The notes beneath the pieces were generated by a model that was not told the origin of the DNA, did not search any database, and saw only the letters and a program-made list of their open reading frames with translations. Below are positions 37,676-47,311 of a stretch of DNA of 64,000 nt, piece by piece. How positions within the stretch are numbered: the first letter of the stretch is position 1; every line of letters begins with the position of its first letter. The stretch spans positions 1 to 64,000 of the forward strand of contig NZ_JACAPR010000005.1 of assembly GCF_013385635.1 (NCBI RefSeq), in the 5' to 3' direction. Origin of the DNA: Pseudomonas gingeri. Lineage in GTDB: Bacteria > Pseudomonadota > Gammaproteobacteria > Pseudomonadales > Pseudomonadaceae. The position numbers were made by a program, and so were the translations under genes.

Positions 37676-38316
37676 ATGATCCCTTCGCGTACCGCGAACA
37701 GCACCAGCCCGGCGATGTCGTGAATCCGCAGCCGGTGCATGATCTGCGAGCGATGCGCCTCCACGGTCTTGACGCTCAGGCCCAGGCCGACGGCAATGGA
37801 GCGGGTCGATTCGCCCCGGGCGATCAGCCGGAGGATTTCCAGCTGGCGGGCGGTCAGCGCGACCTGGCTGGCCTTGATCGGCTGCTCATGGCTCTGTCGT
37901 ACCGCCTGGTTGACCACCAGTGGCACCACCGCCGAGGACAGGTACTGGCCACCGTGGCGCAGGGCCTTGAGGGCCAGTTCCAGTTCCAGCACCGTCGCGG
38001 TCTTGAGCAGGTAGCCATGGGCGCCCAACTGCAGGCACTTCATCACGAAGTGCGTGTCGGTGTGCATCGACAGCATCAGCACCTTGCTGCGCGGCGCCCG
38101 CAGGGACAACTCCTTGAGCGCCGCGACGCTGTTCATGCGCTCCATCGACATATCCAGCAGGACGATGTCCGGCTTGAGACTGGAAGCCAGTTCGATCGCT
38201 GCCTGGCCATCGCCCGCTTCGCCGACGATTTCGTATTCTTGTTGTTTTTCCAGCAATGCCCGCATACCCGCGCGAAACAGCGGGTAATCGTCGGCAAGCA
38301 GTATTCGACAAAGCAT
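37660..38316 (-). CDS. NarL/LuxR family response regulator (orphan)
   Basis: A 218-residue two-domain regulator. The receiver has ADDYPLF and phospho-acceptor Asp55 in IVLLDMSMERM, and the C-terminal LuxR-type helix-turn-helix is TARQLEILRLIARGESTRSI to KTVEAHRSQIMHRL. MLCRILLADDYP was taken as start. No histidine kinase gene lies nearby, so the partner must be elsewhere. Targets unknown. Confidence 0.85.
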   Translation of the reverse strand: MLCRILLADDYPLFRAGMRALLEKQQEYEIVGEAGDGQAAIELASSLKPDIVLLDMSMERMNSVAALKELSLRAPRSKVLMLSMHTDTHFVMKCLQLGAHGYLLKTATVLELELALKALRHGGQYLSSAVVPLVVNQAVRQSHEQPIKASQVALTARQLEILRLIARGESTRSIAVGLGLSVKTVEAHRSQIMHRLRIHDIAGLVLFAVREGIIQIND

Positions 38317-38475
38317 AAGCTCTAGCCCATGGCGCAAAGGGAAGGGCGCAGCCGCCGCGTGGGCGTGCTGCGGTTTTTTGTGTCTGGATTCCAACCCAGG
38401 GTCTACACGGATTCAGGCACGGCCCGCCCGCATGCCGGGCAGCAACGGGCTCGCCACACGCTTATCGGGTTCAGG

Positions 38476-39531
38476 TCAACCGTGGCGGCCGCTGTCGCCA
38501 AAGTGCTGGATCAGTTTCGGCAGCTTCGCCAGGGGCTCGACCGAGTGCGCGGCACCCAGGCGGATCGCCTCCTTGGGCATGCCGAACACCACGCAACTGG
38601 CCTCGTCCTGGGCAACGGTACAGGCACCGTTTTCACGCATGGCGAGCAGCCCGCGGGCACCGTCGTCACCCATTCCGGTCATGATAATCCCCAATGTATT
38701 GGCCCCGGCCTGTCGAGCCACTGAACGGAACAACACGTCCACCGAAGGCTTGTGCCGGTTGACCGGCGGGCCGTCGAGTACCTCTACCTGATAGTGCGCA
38801 CCACTGCGTTTGAGCTGCATGTGCAAGCCTCCGGGAGCCAGCAGGGCCAGGCCGCTATGGACGCGATCCAGGTGCTTGGCCTCGCGAACTTCGATCTGGC
38901 AGAGCTTGTCCAGGCGCCGGGCAAAATCGGCGGTGAACTTCTCCGGCATGTGTTGAACGATGACAATCCCCGGGCAGTCACGTGGCAACTGCCGAAGGAT
39001 GAATTCCAGCGCCTGGGTGCCGCCCGTGGAACAGCCGAGGGCAACTACCCGGTCGGTGGTCCTGAACACCCCGGGAACGGCTGGCGTCGTGGGAGCGGAT
39101 TCTGCGGCAGGGGCACTGTGGCGAAGGGCCATCGGTCGTGCCCGGGCGCTCTCCTCGACCTTGCGGATCAGTTCGGCGGAGAGCTGTTCCAGGCTCTGCT
39201 TGAGCCCCAGGCGGGCCTTGGTGAAGACGCCGACCGCCCCCGCCGCCAGTGCCTCGACGCTGACCGCCGAGCCCTGTTCGGTGAGGGTCGAGCAGATCAG
39301 CGTGGGCGTCGGGCGCTCGGCCATGATCTGGCGCAGGAAGGTCAGGCCATCCATGCGCGGCATCTCGATATCGAGGATCAACACATCCGGCCAGTCACGG
39401 CGCAGCTTGTCGATGGCATACAGCGGGTCGGCCGCCTGGCCGATCACCTTGATGTTCGGATGGCTTTCCAGGCACTGGGTCAGCACCTGGCGTACCAAGG
39501 CCGAGTCGTCGACGATAAACACCCGGATCAT
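38476..39531 (-). CDS. cheB: Chemoreceptor glutamate methylesterase CheB
   Basis: A 351-residue response regulator fused to a methylesterase/deamidase domain. Receiver Asp54 is in [16 protein letters not shown]. The catalytic triad is Ser168 ([12 protein letters not shown]), His194 ([10 protein letters not shown]) and the Asp in [10 protein letters not shown] near 289. It removes methyl groups from chemoreceptors during adaptation. It overlaps cheD by four bases and is the last gene of the che operon. Confidence 0.95.
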   Translation of the reverse strand: MIRVFIVDDSALVRQVLTQCLESHPNIKVIGQAADPLYAIDKLRRDWPDVLILDIEMPRMDGLTFLRQIMAERPTPTLICSTLTEQGSAVSVEALAAGAVGVFTKARLGLKQSLEQLSAELIRKVEESARARPMALRHSAPAAESAPTTPAVPGVFRTTDRVVALGCSTGGTQALEFILRQLPRDCPGIVIVQHMPEKFTADFARRLDKLCQIEVREAKHLDRVHSGLALLAPGGLHMQLKRSGAHYQVEVLDGPPVNRHKPSVDVLFRSVARQAGANTLGIIMTGMGDDGARGLLAMRENGACTVAQDEASCVVFGMPKEAIRLGAAHSVEPLAKLPKLIQHFGDSGRHG

Positions 39532-40019
39532 CGTGGCCGTTTCCCCAGCAGCAGCGGTTGCACGCTGTTGCGCTGGCAGTCGATCACACCGCTGCTGCCG
39601 TCGATATGCAGGCGGCGGTAGTGCTGGCCGTTGAGGTCGCAATGGTCCACCGGCCAGTTGCGCAGGCTGAACTGTTCGCGGGCAAAGGCACTGTTGCTGT
39701 GGCCGATCTTGCGGGTCGGCGTGCCTTCGAAACGCACCAGGCTGCCGCCGCCGAAAATCCCTTTGCGGTACTCGTTGGGATGGGTGCCGTGGCGCCGCAT
39801 GTCGGCCTGGATGCGCTGGAACACGCCCTCGCCGTAGCGGGTGTCGAGGCCGTTGCGCGCGCTCGGGTCGTTCGGCAGCAGGTAATGCGAGACCGCCAGC
39901 AGGCGCCAGCGCGGGTGCCAGAGAATGATCGACACGCAACTGCCGAGCAGGGTGGTGACCGTGCCTTCGTGCTGGCCGAAGAAGTAGTCGCCGGGGCGCA
40001 GGAATAACGGCGAATTCAT
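39528..40019 (-). CDS. cheD: Chemoreceptor glutamine deamidase CheD
   Basis: A 163-residue protein. The catalytic cysteine is in [15 protein letters not shown] with a nearby His in [10 protein letters not shown], followed by [14 protein letters not shown]. It deamidates chemoreceptor glutamines and may act with CheY phosphatases. It overlaps both cheR (four bases) and cheB (four bases), showing tight translational coupling. Confidence 0.92.
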   Translation of the reverse strand: MNSPLFLRPGDYFFGQHEGTVTTLLGSCVSIILWHPRWRLLAVSHYLLPNDPSARNGLDTRYGEGVFQRIQADMRRHGTHPNEYRKGIFGGGSLVRFEGTPTRKIGHSNSAFAREQFSLRNWPVDHCDLNGQHYRRLHIDGSSGVIDCQRNSVQPLLLGKRPR

Positions 40020-40828
40020 AGGCGTTCGTAGACCGACGGGTTGAGCAGTCGCACTGGCAGGTCGAAGCCGTGGATGCTTTCCGCATGACCGATGAAGAGC
40101 AGGCCGCCGGGGCGCAACTGGCTGACCAGGCGCTGGACGATGCGCTGCTTTTCTTCGTTGTTGAAATAGATCAGCACGTTGCGCAGGAAGATCACATCGA
40201 ACAGGCCGAGCCCGTCGGGTAGCGGCTGGACGATATTGACCTCGCGCAGGCTGACCCGCTCGCGCAGGGCGGCCTGGACCCGGAAGCGCCCGCTCATGTC
40301 GCCGACGCCGCTCAGGCAATGGCGTTGCAGCCAGCCCTGGGGGAAGTACTTGGCCTGGGCCATGTCGTAGATCCCTTCGGCGGCCTTTTCCAGCATGCTC
40401 AGGCTGAGGTCGCTGGCAAGGATCGACCAGTCGCCGCCGCGCAGGTTTTCCTGGATCACCATGGCCATGCTGTAGGGTTCTTCGCCGGAAGAGCAGGCGG
40501 CGCTCCAGAACTTCAGCGGGCCTTTCTGGCGAGTCAGCCAGGTGCCGAGGAAGTCGAAGTGCGGGTGTTCGCGAAAGAAATAGGTTTCGTTGGTGGTCAA
40601 CAGGTCCACCACCAGCCGCCGCTCCTTGAAGTACGCCGGCTGGTCGAGCATCTGCAGGTACTCGACGTAGTTGTCGAGCTGGTAATGGCGCAGGCGTTTC
40701 ATCAATCGCCCGGCCACCAGCGGACGCTTGTTCGGCGCCAGGACGATGCCCGAGGCCTCGGCCATCAGTGTCTGCAGGCGGCGGAATTCGCTGTCGCCCA
40801 GGGTCGGCAGCTTGAGGTAGCTCGACAT
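40016..40828 (-). CDS. cheR: Chemoreceptor methyltransferase CheR
   Basis: A 270-residue SAM-dependent methyltransferase with an N-terminal helical CheR_N domain, then [14 protein letters not shown] and the SAM site [33 protein letters not shown] is also typical. It methylates chemoreceptor glutamates. The start [10 protein letters not shown] lies one base after the cheW stop. Confidence 0.95.
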   Translation of the reverse strand: MSSYLKLPTLGDSEFRRLQTLMAEASGIVLAPNKRPLVAGRLMKRLRHYQLDNYVEYLQMLDQPAYFKERRLVVDLLTTNETYFFREHPHFDFLGTWLTRQKGPLKFWSAACSSGEEPYSMAMVIQENLRGGDWSILASDLSLSMLEKAAEGIYDMAQAKYFPQGWLQRHCLSGVGDMSGRFRVQAALRERVSLREVNIVQPLPDGLGLFDVIFLRNVLIYFNNEEKQRIVQRLVSQLRPGGLLFIGHAESIHGFDLPVRLLNPSVYERL

Positions 40829-40829
40829 C

Positions 40830-41357
40830 TCAGCTTCCCTGGGTCGCGGCAAGGCTGAGCTGGCGGATGTCATCCAGGGACAACACCTGCGGGATGTTCA
40901 GGATGATGGTGAAGCCTTGTTCGCCGCGGGCCATGCCGGCGATGAAATCGGTACGGATCCCGGCGCCGAAGGTGGGCGCGGCGACCACCTGCTGCGGGTC
41001 GATATCGAGGACCGCATCCACCGCGTCGACCACCAGGCCGATGCGCTGGCTGAGGTCATCCAGTTCCAGTTCGATGATCACGATGCAGGTGCGCTTGCCG
41101 GCGGCGGTCAGTTCGAAACCGAAGCGCGCGGCCAGGTCCAGCACCGGCACGACGTTGCCGCGCAGGTTGATCACGCCATGGATGAACGCCGGCATCATCG
41201 GCACGGCGGTCACGTCGCCGTACTCGATGATCTCGCGCACCAGGTCGATGGGCACCGCATAGGCCGCCTGCCGCACCCGGAACGACAGGTGCTGGATGCT
41301 CAGCGCCACGGGCGCGTCGGGCAGGGCCTGGAGCTGCCGGCTGAGGTTCGCAGTCAT
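40830..41357 (-). CDS. cheW: Chemotaxis coupling protein CheW
   Basis: A 175-residue single CheW domain linking chemoreceptors to CheA. Conserved parts are VPIDLVREIIEYGDVTAVPM, then GVINLRGNVVPVLDLAARFG and VDAVDAVLDI. It lies between the mcp and cheR genes with ten- and one-base gaps. Confidence 0.95.
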   Translation of the reverse strand: MTANLSRQLQALPDAPVALSIQHLSFRVRQAAYAVPIDLVREIIEYGDVTAVPMMPAFIHGVINLRGNVVPVLDLAARFGFELTAAGKRTCIVIIELELDDLSQRIGLVVDAVDAVLDIDPQQVVAAPTFGAGIRTDFIAGMARGEQGFTIILNIPQVLSLDDIRQLSLAATQGS

Positions 41358-41367
41358 GATCCGGCCC

Positions 41368-43005
41368 TCAATTGAAGCTCACGAATTGGCCTTCATCGAC
41401 CGCCGCGCGACTCTTGAAACCGTCACGCGGGGCGTTGAAGGCATAGCTGTCCTGGCTGCGCGGCTGCGGCCGATGGGCCGGCCCCGATTCTTCCTCGATG
41501 CGGAAGAAGCCGATCAGTTCCTGCAACTGCCCGGCCTGGGCGTTCATTTCTTCGGCGGTGGCCGCCAGTTCCTCGGAGGCCGAGGCGTTCTGCTGGGTGA
41601 TCTGATTCATCTGGCCCATGGCGATATTGATCTGCCCGGCGGCACCGCTCTGTTCCTGGGACGCCGCGGTGATTTCCTGGACCAGGTCGGAGGTCTTCTG
41701 GATATTCGGCACGATCTCGTTGAGCAGGCGCCCGGCCTGTTCGGCCAGTTGCACGCTGCTGGAGGCGACCTGGCCGATTTCCTGGGCGGCGACCTGGCTG
41801 CGTTCGGCCAGCTTGCGCACTTCGGCCGCGACCACCGCGAAGCCCTTGCCATGGTCGCCGGCACGGGCGGCCTCGATGGCGGCGTTGAGGGCCAGCAGGT
41901 TGGTCTGATAGGCGATGTCGTCGATGATGCTGATCTTGTCGGCGATCTGCTTCATCGCCAGCACCGTGTCGCCCACCGCGCCGCCGCCCTGCACGGCGTC
42001 ATTGGCGGCCTTGCCGGCGATGCCGTCGGTGATCTTCGCGCTTTCGGTGTTCTGGGCGATGGAGGCTGACATCTGCTCCACCGAGGCACTGGTCTGCTCG
42101 ACGCTGGCAGCCTGTTCGTTGGCGGCCTGGCTCAGCGACTGGGAGGTCGAGCTGACCTGTTCCGAGGCCGAGGACAGCGAGTCGGCGGCGCTGCGCACAT
42201 CGCCGAGAATGCTGCGCAGGCGCACGGTCATGTTCTGCATGGCGGCCAGCAACTGGCCGGTTTCATCCTTGCTGATCACCGGCAGGTCCTGGCTCAGGTC
42301 GCCGGCGGCCATGCGGTTGGCGGCATCCACGGCGCCGTTGAGCGGACGGGTGATGCTGCGCGTGACCAGCACGCCGATCAGCATGCCCATCAGGGTCGCG
42401 GCGATCACCAGGGCGATCATCTGGGTCTGGGAACTGGTGGCGATATCGTTGATCTGCTGATTGGCTTCGGCGGCACGATCCTGCTTGCCACGGGTGACCT
42501 GGCCGATCAGCTTGTCGACCACATCGCCGCTGGTCACGGCCTTGGGCAGCAGGTCGGTGACGTCGCTGGTTTCCTGCAACTGGTTGGATTGCTGGTGGGT
42601 GCTCAGCACCTGGTGGATCAGGTTCTCGTAGTCCTTGAGTGGCGCATCGATCTGGTCGATCTGGGCCTGGCCTTCCTTGGTGATAAAGGCCTTGCGTGCG
42701 TCGGCGATCAACTTGCGGGTCTGCTCCAGGGCGACACGGGCCTGGTTGGCGGCTTGTTCACGACCGGCCTGGCTGGTGGCGAGCAGGCTGTGGCGCATCG
42801 AGCGCCCGGCGACGATCAGCTGGATATTGGCTTCCTGCATCAGGCTCATGCCGGTGACATCGAGGTCGTACATGCGGTCCGACAGATCGTTGACCTGGGA
42901 CAGGTTGCGGATGCCGATCACGCCGATGATCGCGGTCAGCACCACCACCAGCAGGAAACCCGCGGTGAGCCGGATGCCTATCTTCATGTTCCGAATGAAT
43001 TGCAT
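41368..43005 (-). CDS. Methyl-accepting chemotaxis protein with periplasmic four-helix sensor
   Basis: A 545-residue chemoreceptor. A membrane segment at about residues 9-32 and another near 195-218 flank a helical periplasmic sensor of 4HB type. HAMP follows ([22 protein letters not shown]), then the signalling domain with the tip [20 protein letters not shown]. The C-terminus GQFVSFN is not the W-x-x-F CheR pentapeptide. AGGAG precedes the ATG. In the P. aeruginosa che2 cluster this position is held by the haem/PAS receptor Aer2; this is a different receptor type. Confidence 0.9.
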   Translation of the reverse strand: MQFIRNMKIGIRLTAGFLLVVVLTAIIGVIGIRNLSQVNDLSDRMYDLDVTGMSLMQEANIQLIVAGRSMRHSLLATSQAGREQAANQARVALEQTRKLIADARKAFITKEGQAQIDQIDAPLKDYENLIHQVLSTHQQSNQLQETSDVTDLLPKAVTSGDVVDKLIGQVTRGKQDRAAEANQQINDIATSSQTQMIALVIAATLMGMLIGVLVTRSITRPLNGAVDAANRMAAGDLSQDLPVISKDETGQLLAAMQNMTVRLRSILGDVRSAADSLSSASEQVSSTSQSLSQAANEQAASVEQTSASVEQMSASIAQNTESAKITDGIAGKAANDAVQGGGAVGDTVLAMKQIADKISIIDDIAYQTNLLALNAAIEAARAGDHGKGFAVVAAEVRKLAERSQVAAQEIGQVASSSVQLAEQAGRLLNEIVPNIQKTSDLVQEITAASQEQSGAAGQINIAMGQMNQITQQNASASEELAATAEEMNAQAGQLQELIGFFRIEEESGPAHRPQPRSQDSYAFNAPRDGFKSRAAVDEGQFVSFN

Positions 43006-43007
43006 GA

Positions 43008-45041
43008 TTAATCTCCTGAAAGGCTTGGCAAAGGGGTGTGGTGCGTGAGCGGCGCGATCGCCTCGGCGGGGGCTTGCAACTGGCGGAACAGGCTGGCGAT
43101 ATCGAGGATCAGCGCCACCTGGCCGGAGCCGAGGATGGTCGAGCCGCTGATACCACGCAGGTGCTGGAACATCTGGCCGAGGGGCTTGATCACGGTCTGC
43201 AGCTCGCCCAGCAACTGGTCGACGATCAGTCCCGCCTGCTGCCGGCCCTGGCTGACCACGACGATGTTGCGGCGCCGGGCGCTGCTTGGCGTCAGGCCGA
43301 AATGCCGGTCGAGGGCGATGCAGGGCAAGGGCTTGCCGCGCAGGTTGAGATAACCCTGGCCCTGGCTCAGCCATTCCGGGCCGGCCTCCATGCATTCGGT
43401 GACCATGTCCAGCGGGATGACGAAATTGTCCTGGCCGACGCCGACCTGGAAGCCGTCGATGATCGCCAGGGTCAGTGGTAGGCGGATGCGGAAAGTGCAG
43501 CCCTGGCCGGCTACCGAGTCGATCTCGATCATTCCGCGCAACTGGTCGATGGCGCTGCGCACCACATCCATGCCGACACCGCGGCCGGAGAGGTTGGAGA
43601 CCTGTTCGGCGGTGGAGAATCCGGCTTCGAAAATCAGCAGGTGGATATCCGCATCGCCGAGCTGCGCGTCCGGATCCACCAGGCCCTTGTCGATGGCCTT
43701 GGCGAGGATCCGTGCGGTGTTCAGGCCACGGCCGTCGTCGCTGACTTCAAGGACGATCATGCCGGAATCGTGGTAGGCATTGAGGCGCAGGTTGCCCTCG
43801 GCCGGCTTGCCGACGGCGAGGCGTTCGGCGGCCGATTCGATGCCGTGGTCGATGGCATTGCGCACCAGGTGGGTCAGCGGGTCGGCGATCTTGTCGATCA
43901 CCGATTTGTCCAGTTCGGTCTCGCCGCCGACCAGGCTCAGCTGGATATTCTTGTCCAGCTCCTGGCTGACGTCGCGGACCACCCGATGGAAGCGATTGAA
44001 GGTCTCGCCGACTTCCACCATGCGCAGTTTCAACGCCGCTTCGCGGATCTGCTCGACGTGCTGGTGCACCGCCTGGGTGGTTTCCATGCAACCGCTGTCG
44101 GCGCTGCGCCGCGCCTGCATCTGGGCCCCGGCGGTGCTGATCACCAGTTCGCCGACCAGGTTGATCAGCTCGTCGAGCTTGTGCGCGGCGACCTTGACCA
44201 TGGTCGTGTCGAGGGCGCGGCGGTCACGGCTGGCCGTGGTTTTTGCCGCAGGCGTATCGAGGGCTGGCGGCAGCCCGGCGACGGGCAGGAGCGCTGCCGT
44301 GGCGGGCGGTTCGGGAGGCGTGAGCTGGAGGTTGCAGAAGTCCTGGATAAACTCGAAGACCTCTTCGATTTCCGTTTGGCTGGCCGCGGTCAGCAACTGG
44401 AATTCAAAGCCCAGGTGACAGGTTTCCGGATCCAGCTGATCGAGGGTCGGCAGGGCCTCGCTGCGGGTCCGCAGGGCGATGATTTCGCCCAGCCGCTTGA
44501 GGTAGCGCAGGAAGGCCGCGGGGTCGAAACCGTTGCGAAACAGCTCTTCGGAGAAGCTGATGGAGACCTGCCAGGTGACCGGGGCCGCCGACACCGGGAG
44601 CTCATCTTGCGCCTGAGCCGGCGCCGATTCCTCGGGCTGCTGCCCCTGGGCTTCGAACAATGCCGCGAGCAGCGGTGCCTGGCGGGCTTCGTCGGCGTCG
44701 AGCAGACCGCTGTCGGGGTCGACGCGCTCGATCATCGCGCTCAGCTCGTCCATGCAGTTGAGCATCAGCGAGGTCAGTGCCGGGGTCAGCGCGCGCTGGC
44801 CGTCGCGCACCGACATCAGCAGGCTTTCCAGATGGTGGGTGAGGTTGACCAGTGGCGTCAGCGAGAAGATCCCGGCAGAGCCCTTGAGGGTATGCACGGC
44901 GCGGAACAGGCTGTTGACCGCATCCTGGTCGGCGGGGCTGGTTTCCAGGCGTAGCAGGCTGTCTTCGGCGTCCTTGAGCAGGTCGCGACCTTCGCTGAGA
45001 AACCCCAGCAACAGCTGGTTCCATTGTTCGCCACTGAGCAT
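43008..45041 (-). CDS. cheA: Chemotaxis histidine kinase CheA
   Basis: A 677-residue kinase in P1-to-P5 order. Hpt phospho-acceptor is His50 ([14 protein letters not shown]). The dimerisation segment contains [20 protein letters not shown]. The ATPase has the N-box [14 protein letters not shown]1 EVSDDGRGL and G2 [14 protein letters not shown] CheW-like P5 domain follows. It phosphorylates CheY and CheB. It is two bases from the mcp gene and three bases from the STAS gene. Confidence 0.95.
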   Translation of the reverse strand: MLSGEQWNQLLLGFLSEGRDLLKDAEDSLLRLETSPADQDAVNSLFRAVHTLKGSAGIFSLTPLVNLTHHLESLLMSVRDGQRALTPALTSLMLNCMDELSAMIERVDPDSGLLDADEARQAPLLAALFEAQGQQPEESAPAQAQDELPVSAAPVTWQVSISFSEELFRNGFDPAAFLRYLKRLGEIIALRTRSEALPTLDQLDPETCHLGFEFQLLTAASQTEIEEVFEFIQDFCNLQLTPPEPPATAALLPVAGLPPALDTPAAKTTASRDRRALDTTMVKVAAHKLDELINLVGELVISTAGAQMQARRSADSGCMETTQAVHQHVEQIREAALKLRMVEVGETFNRFHRVVRDVSQELDKNIQLSLVGGETELDKSVIDKIADPLTHLVRNAIDHGIESAAERLAVGKPAEGNLRLNAYHDSGMIVLEVSDDGRGLNTARILAKAIDKGLVDPDAQLGDADIHLLIFEAGFSTAEQVSNLSGRGVGMDVVRSAIDQLRGMIEIDSVAGQGCTFRIRLPLTLAIIDGFQVGVGQDNFVIPLDMVTECMEAGPEWLSQGQGYLNLRGKPLPCIALDRHFGLTPSSARRRNIVVVSQGRQQAGLIVDQLLGELQTVIKPLGQMFQHLRGISGSTILGSGQVALILDIASLFRQLQAPAEAIAPLTHHTPLPSLSGD

Positions 45042-45044
45042 GGG

Positions 45045-45362
45045 TCAGTCCTCGGTCTGGACGGCGGGGTACAGGGATTCCAGGTTCAGGAGTGTCAGCA
45101 GTTCTTGCGCCGTGGCGGAAACCTGGCTCACGGTGGCGGGGTGATCGATGGAAGACAGCGCCCGCTGGATCGCCAGGAGCAACTGGGCGCCGGCGCTGTC
45201 GAGCTCGCTCAGGCCGCTCAGGTCCAGCTGCCAGGGCCCCGGCGGCAGTGGCAACAGGCCGAGCAACTGTTCGCGGGCCATACTGACTTCGTAGAGGGTC
45301 AGGTCGCCCTTGAGGCGCAATTGCGCGGGCGTGCCATCGGCGGCGGGTGTCAGCGAGAACAT
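45045..45362 (-). CDS. STAS-domain protein (anti-sigma-factor-antagonist type)
   Basis: A 105-residue STAS domain with DLSGLSELDSAGAQLLLAIQ, where the Ser in the D-S-A-G part is the usual phosphorylation site. Such proteins act as phospho-switched partners. It is wedged between cheY and cheA with gaps of seven and three bases, so it is probably a component of this chemosensory array. STAS proteins appear in some non-flagellar Che systems; its partner kinase or phosphatase is not in the window. Confidence 0.8.
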   Translation of the reverse strand: MFSLTPAADGTPAQLRLKGDLTLYEVSMAREQLLGLLPLPPGPWQLDLSGLSELDSAGAQLLLAIQRALSSIDHPATVSQVSATAQELLTLLNLESLYPAVQTED

Positions 45363-45369
45363 GGTGTGT

Positions 45370-45735
45370 TCACCCCAGGAGCTTTTCGACAGCCGCCAGC
45401 AGTTGCTGGGGCTGGAACGGCTTGACGATCCAGGCCTTGGCGCCGGCGGCCTGGCCCTCGGCTTTCTTCGACTGCTCGCTTTCCGTGGTGAGCATGATGA
45501 TCGGCGTGAAGCGGTACTCGTTGCGTGCCTTGACCGCTTTCACCAGCCCGATGCCGTCGAGGTTGGGCATGTTCACGTCGCTGATGATCAGGTTGATCTT
45601 CTGCCCGGTCAGCTTGGTCAGTGCGTCGCGGCCGTCGCAGGCTTCGATGACCTGGTGACCGGCGGCGGTCAGGCTCATCTTCACCAGTTGGCGCATCGAC
45701 AGGGAGTCGTCGACGATCAGGATGGTCTTGGCCAT
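45370..45735 (-). CDS. cheY: Chemotaxis response regulator CheY
   Basis: A 121-residue single receiver domain with acidic pair ILIVDDSLSMRQ, phospho-acceptor Asp53 (LIISDVNMPNLDG), a Thr in TTESEQSKK and the Lys in WIVKPFQPQQ. The start is set at MAKTILIVDD; two codons upstream (ATG and GTG) are possible. No cheZ is present, so dephosphorylation may use the kinase or a separate phosphatase. Confidence 0.92.
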   Translation of the reverse strand: MAKTILIVDDSLSMRQLVKMSLTAAGHQVIEACDGRDALTKLTGQKINLIISDVNMPNLDGIGLVKAVKARNEYRFTPIIMLTTESEQSKKAEGQAAGAKAWIVKPFQPQQLLAAVEKLLG

Positions 45736-45770
45736 GTTCATCACTCTTGCAAAGGGAAAAGCGGAGGAAA

Positions 45771-46877
45771 CTAGAAGAAGGTCACGTCGCTGCTGGCCGC
45801 CGCCTGGGGCCGACCCTGTCGCTCTTCGTCGGTGGTGAAGCGCTGGCGCAGGCGTTCGAGCCAGGCGGGCGGGTCATTGAGGCTGGTGTCCTGGCGGGCG
45901 ATGGCGTCGAGCAGGTGCGCGAGGTCGGCCTGGACATGGTCGAGCATCTGGTCGGTGCGGTCCTGGAACTGCAGGCTGACCATGATCGCCTGGATGTCGG
46001 CCTGGGTATCCCGGGCGTCCTGTTGCAGGGCGCGGGAGGCATCGGTCAGCTCGTTGAGGTTGTCCCCCAGGCGCGCCATGACCTGGGTCACCGAGCGATT
46101 GAGGAAGTCCAGGTTGGCCTGTTCGCTGGTGCCCAGTTCGGCGGCGGCGCCGATGGTGGTCTGGATCGCGTGGTTGATTTCGCCGACCTTGGCGTCCATG
46201 CCCTGGCCGGTTTCGGCGGACAGGGTGGAGAGCTTGCGTACCTCGTCGGCGACCACGGAAAAGCCCCGGCCGTATTCACCGGCGCGCGCCGCCTCGATGG
46301 CGGCGTTGAGCGCCAGCAGGTTGGTCTGGCTGGCGATTTCCTGCACGCGCTTGGCCATCTGCTGCAACTGGCTGGCGTAGTCGCCCAGGTGGCTGATGGT
46401 GTCGAGCAATTCGTGCTGGCGCTGGCTGCTGGTTTCGAAGGATTGGGTCACTTCGTGCAGGCGGTCATTGGCATCGCGCAGGCTTTCGCCGACACCACCG
46501 CTGCCGAGGATGCTTTCGGAGTTGTGCAGGCCGCCTTCCAGGCGTGTGGCGATATTGGCGAAGCGCTGGAACAGCTCGCTGATATTGGCCTGCAGCAGTT
46601 CGCGGCTCTGGCCGATGCTGTCGCTCCAGCTCGGCGCGACGGCCGGCAACAGCACGTGCAGTTCGGCAACAGGAGCGGCGGTATCAGGGTGTGGCGTAAG
46701 GGTGGCGGTGACCGCGGCGTTCGGCGTTTTGGCGACACGCAGGGCGATAACGGCGACGGCAATGAGCGCGAGGCCGGCACCATTGAGGAGGGGGTGGGCG
46801 AGAAACAGCCCGACTGCACTTAGCGCGATCCCTAACCAGACTCCAAGATAGATCCGCATCTCCTGCTTCCATTGCAT
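45771..46877 (-). CDS. Methyl-accepting chemotaxis protein, short membrane-anchored type
   Basis: A 368-residue receptor with two closely spaced N-terminal hydrophobic segments ([20 protein letters not shown], and [19 protein letters not shown]) and no large periplasmic domain. A coiled-coil signalling region has the conserved tip [20 protein letters not shown]. It lacks HAMP and PAS domains visible to me. First gene of the che operon; the P. aeruginosa che2 cluster also begins with an mcp. It could sense membrane state or cytoplasmic signals. Confidence 0.85.
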   Translation of the reverse strand: MQWKQEMRIYLGVWLGIALSAVGLFLAHPLLNGAGLALIAVAVIALRVAKTPNAAVTATLTPHPDTAAPVAELHVLLPAVAPSWSDSIGQSRELLQANISELFQRFANIATRLEGGLHNSESILGSGGVGESLRDANDRLHEVTQSFETSSQRQHELLDTISHLGDYASQLQQMAKRVQEIASQTNLLALNAAIEAARAGEYGRGFSVVADEVRKLSTLSAETGQGMDAKVGEINHAIQTTIGAAAELGTSEQANLDFLNRSVTQVMARLGDNLNELTDASRALQQDARDTQADIQAIMVSLQFQDRTDQMLDHVQADLAHLLDAIARQDTSLNDPPAWLERLRQRFTTDEERQGRPQAAASSDVTFF

Positions 46878-47220
46878 AGCTCAAGGTCGGCGGATCATAT
46901 CGGTAGCATATTGATATCAGTATCGGGATAACCCTTAATCCGACCGGCCGGGCGACTTGGGGTTTCGATAGGAGCATTAATTTTTAAACTGACCAATCGG
47001 TCAGATATTGCAACCATCATCCAGTAACGGCTTAGCCTCCTGGGATAATGGCTAAAAGGCTCTAACGTGAGCCTTCTAGGAAATTGCCTTAAGGCATCGG
47101 CAAGCGAGAGATGTAATGGAATGTAACGAATTCCCCGTGACCACGCATCGCGGGAGGGGACGGATTAAGTGTAACGCTTACACGCACAGCGGCCCTCGGG
47201 GGAGAGCCGCTGTCGATAGA
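46878..47220 (-). promoter_or_regulatory. Palindrome-rich che promoter region
   Basis: Gene-free. It contains perfect inverted repeats: CTGACC-AATC-GGTCAG (46988-47003), AAGGCTC-N6-GAGCCTT (47056-47075), TGCCTTAAGGCA (47085-47096), GTGTAA-CGC-TTACAC (47169-47183) and ACAGCGGC-N12-GCCGCTGT (47186-47213). The last is likely the 3' hairpin of the transcript ending at 47221. The TGACC/GGTCA pair resembles a TetR-family operator. Confidence 0.6.
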
Positions 47221-47295
47221 TCAATGCACGAACAGCGCGATCAGGATAATGATCGGGATCGGCACACCCAGAAAGAACAGGAGTAGTGAGCGCAT
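47221..47295 (-). CDS. Small hydrophobic peptide gene, 24 residues
   Basis: An ATG at 47295, preceded by GAGGAG at good distance, opens a 24-codon frame ending at 47221. The product starts MRSLLLFFLGVPIPIIILIA, a single membrane segment with one Pro-x-Pro kink, ending in a His. It begins 16 bases after the stop of the larger membrane-protein gene, so the two are likely cotranscribed. No known toxin signature is obvious. I have no function to offer. Confidence 0.55.
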   Translation of the reverse strand: MRSLLLFFLGVPIPIIILIALFVH

Positions 47296-47311
47296 GTTGA
47301 TTCTCCTCGGT

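Noticed and set aside
38476..40086. A longer CheB with about 185 extra N-terminal residues
   Set aside because: The extension is the shadow of cheD in another frame; the receiver domain starts exactly at [10 protein letters not shown].
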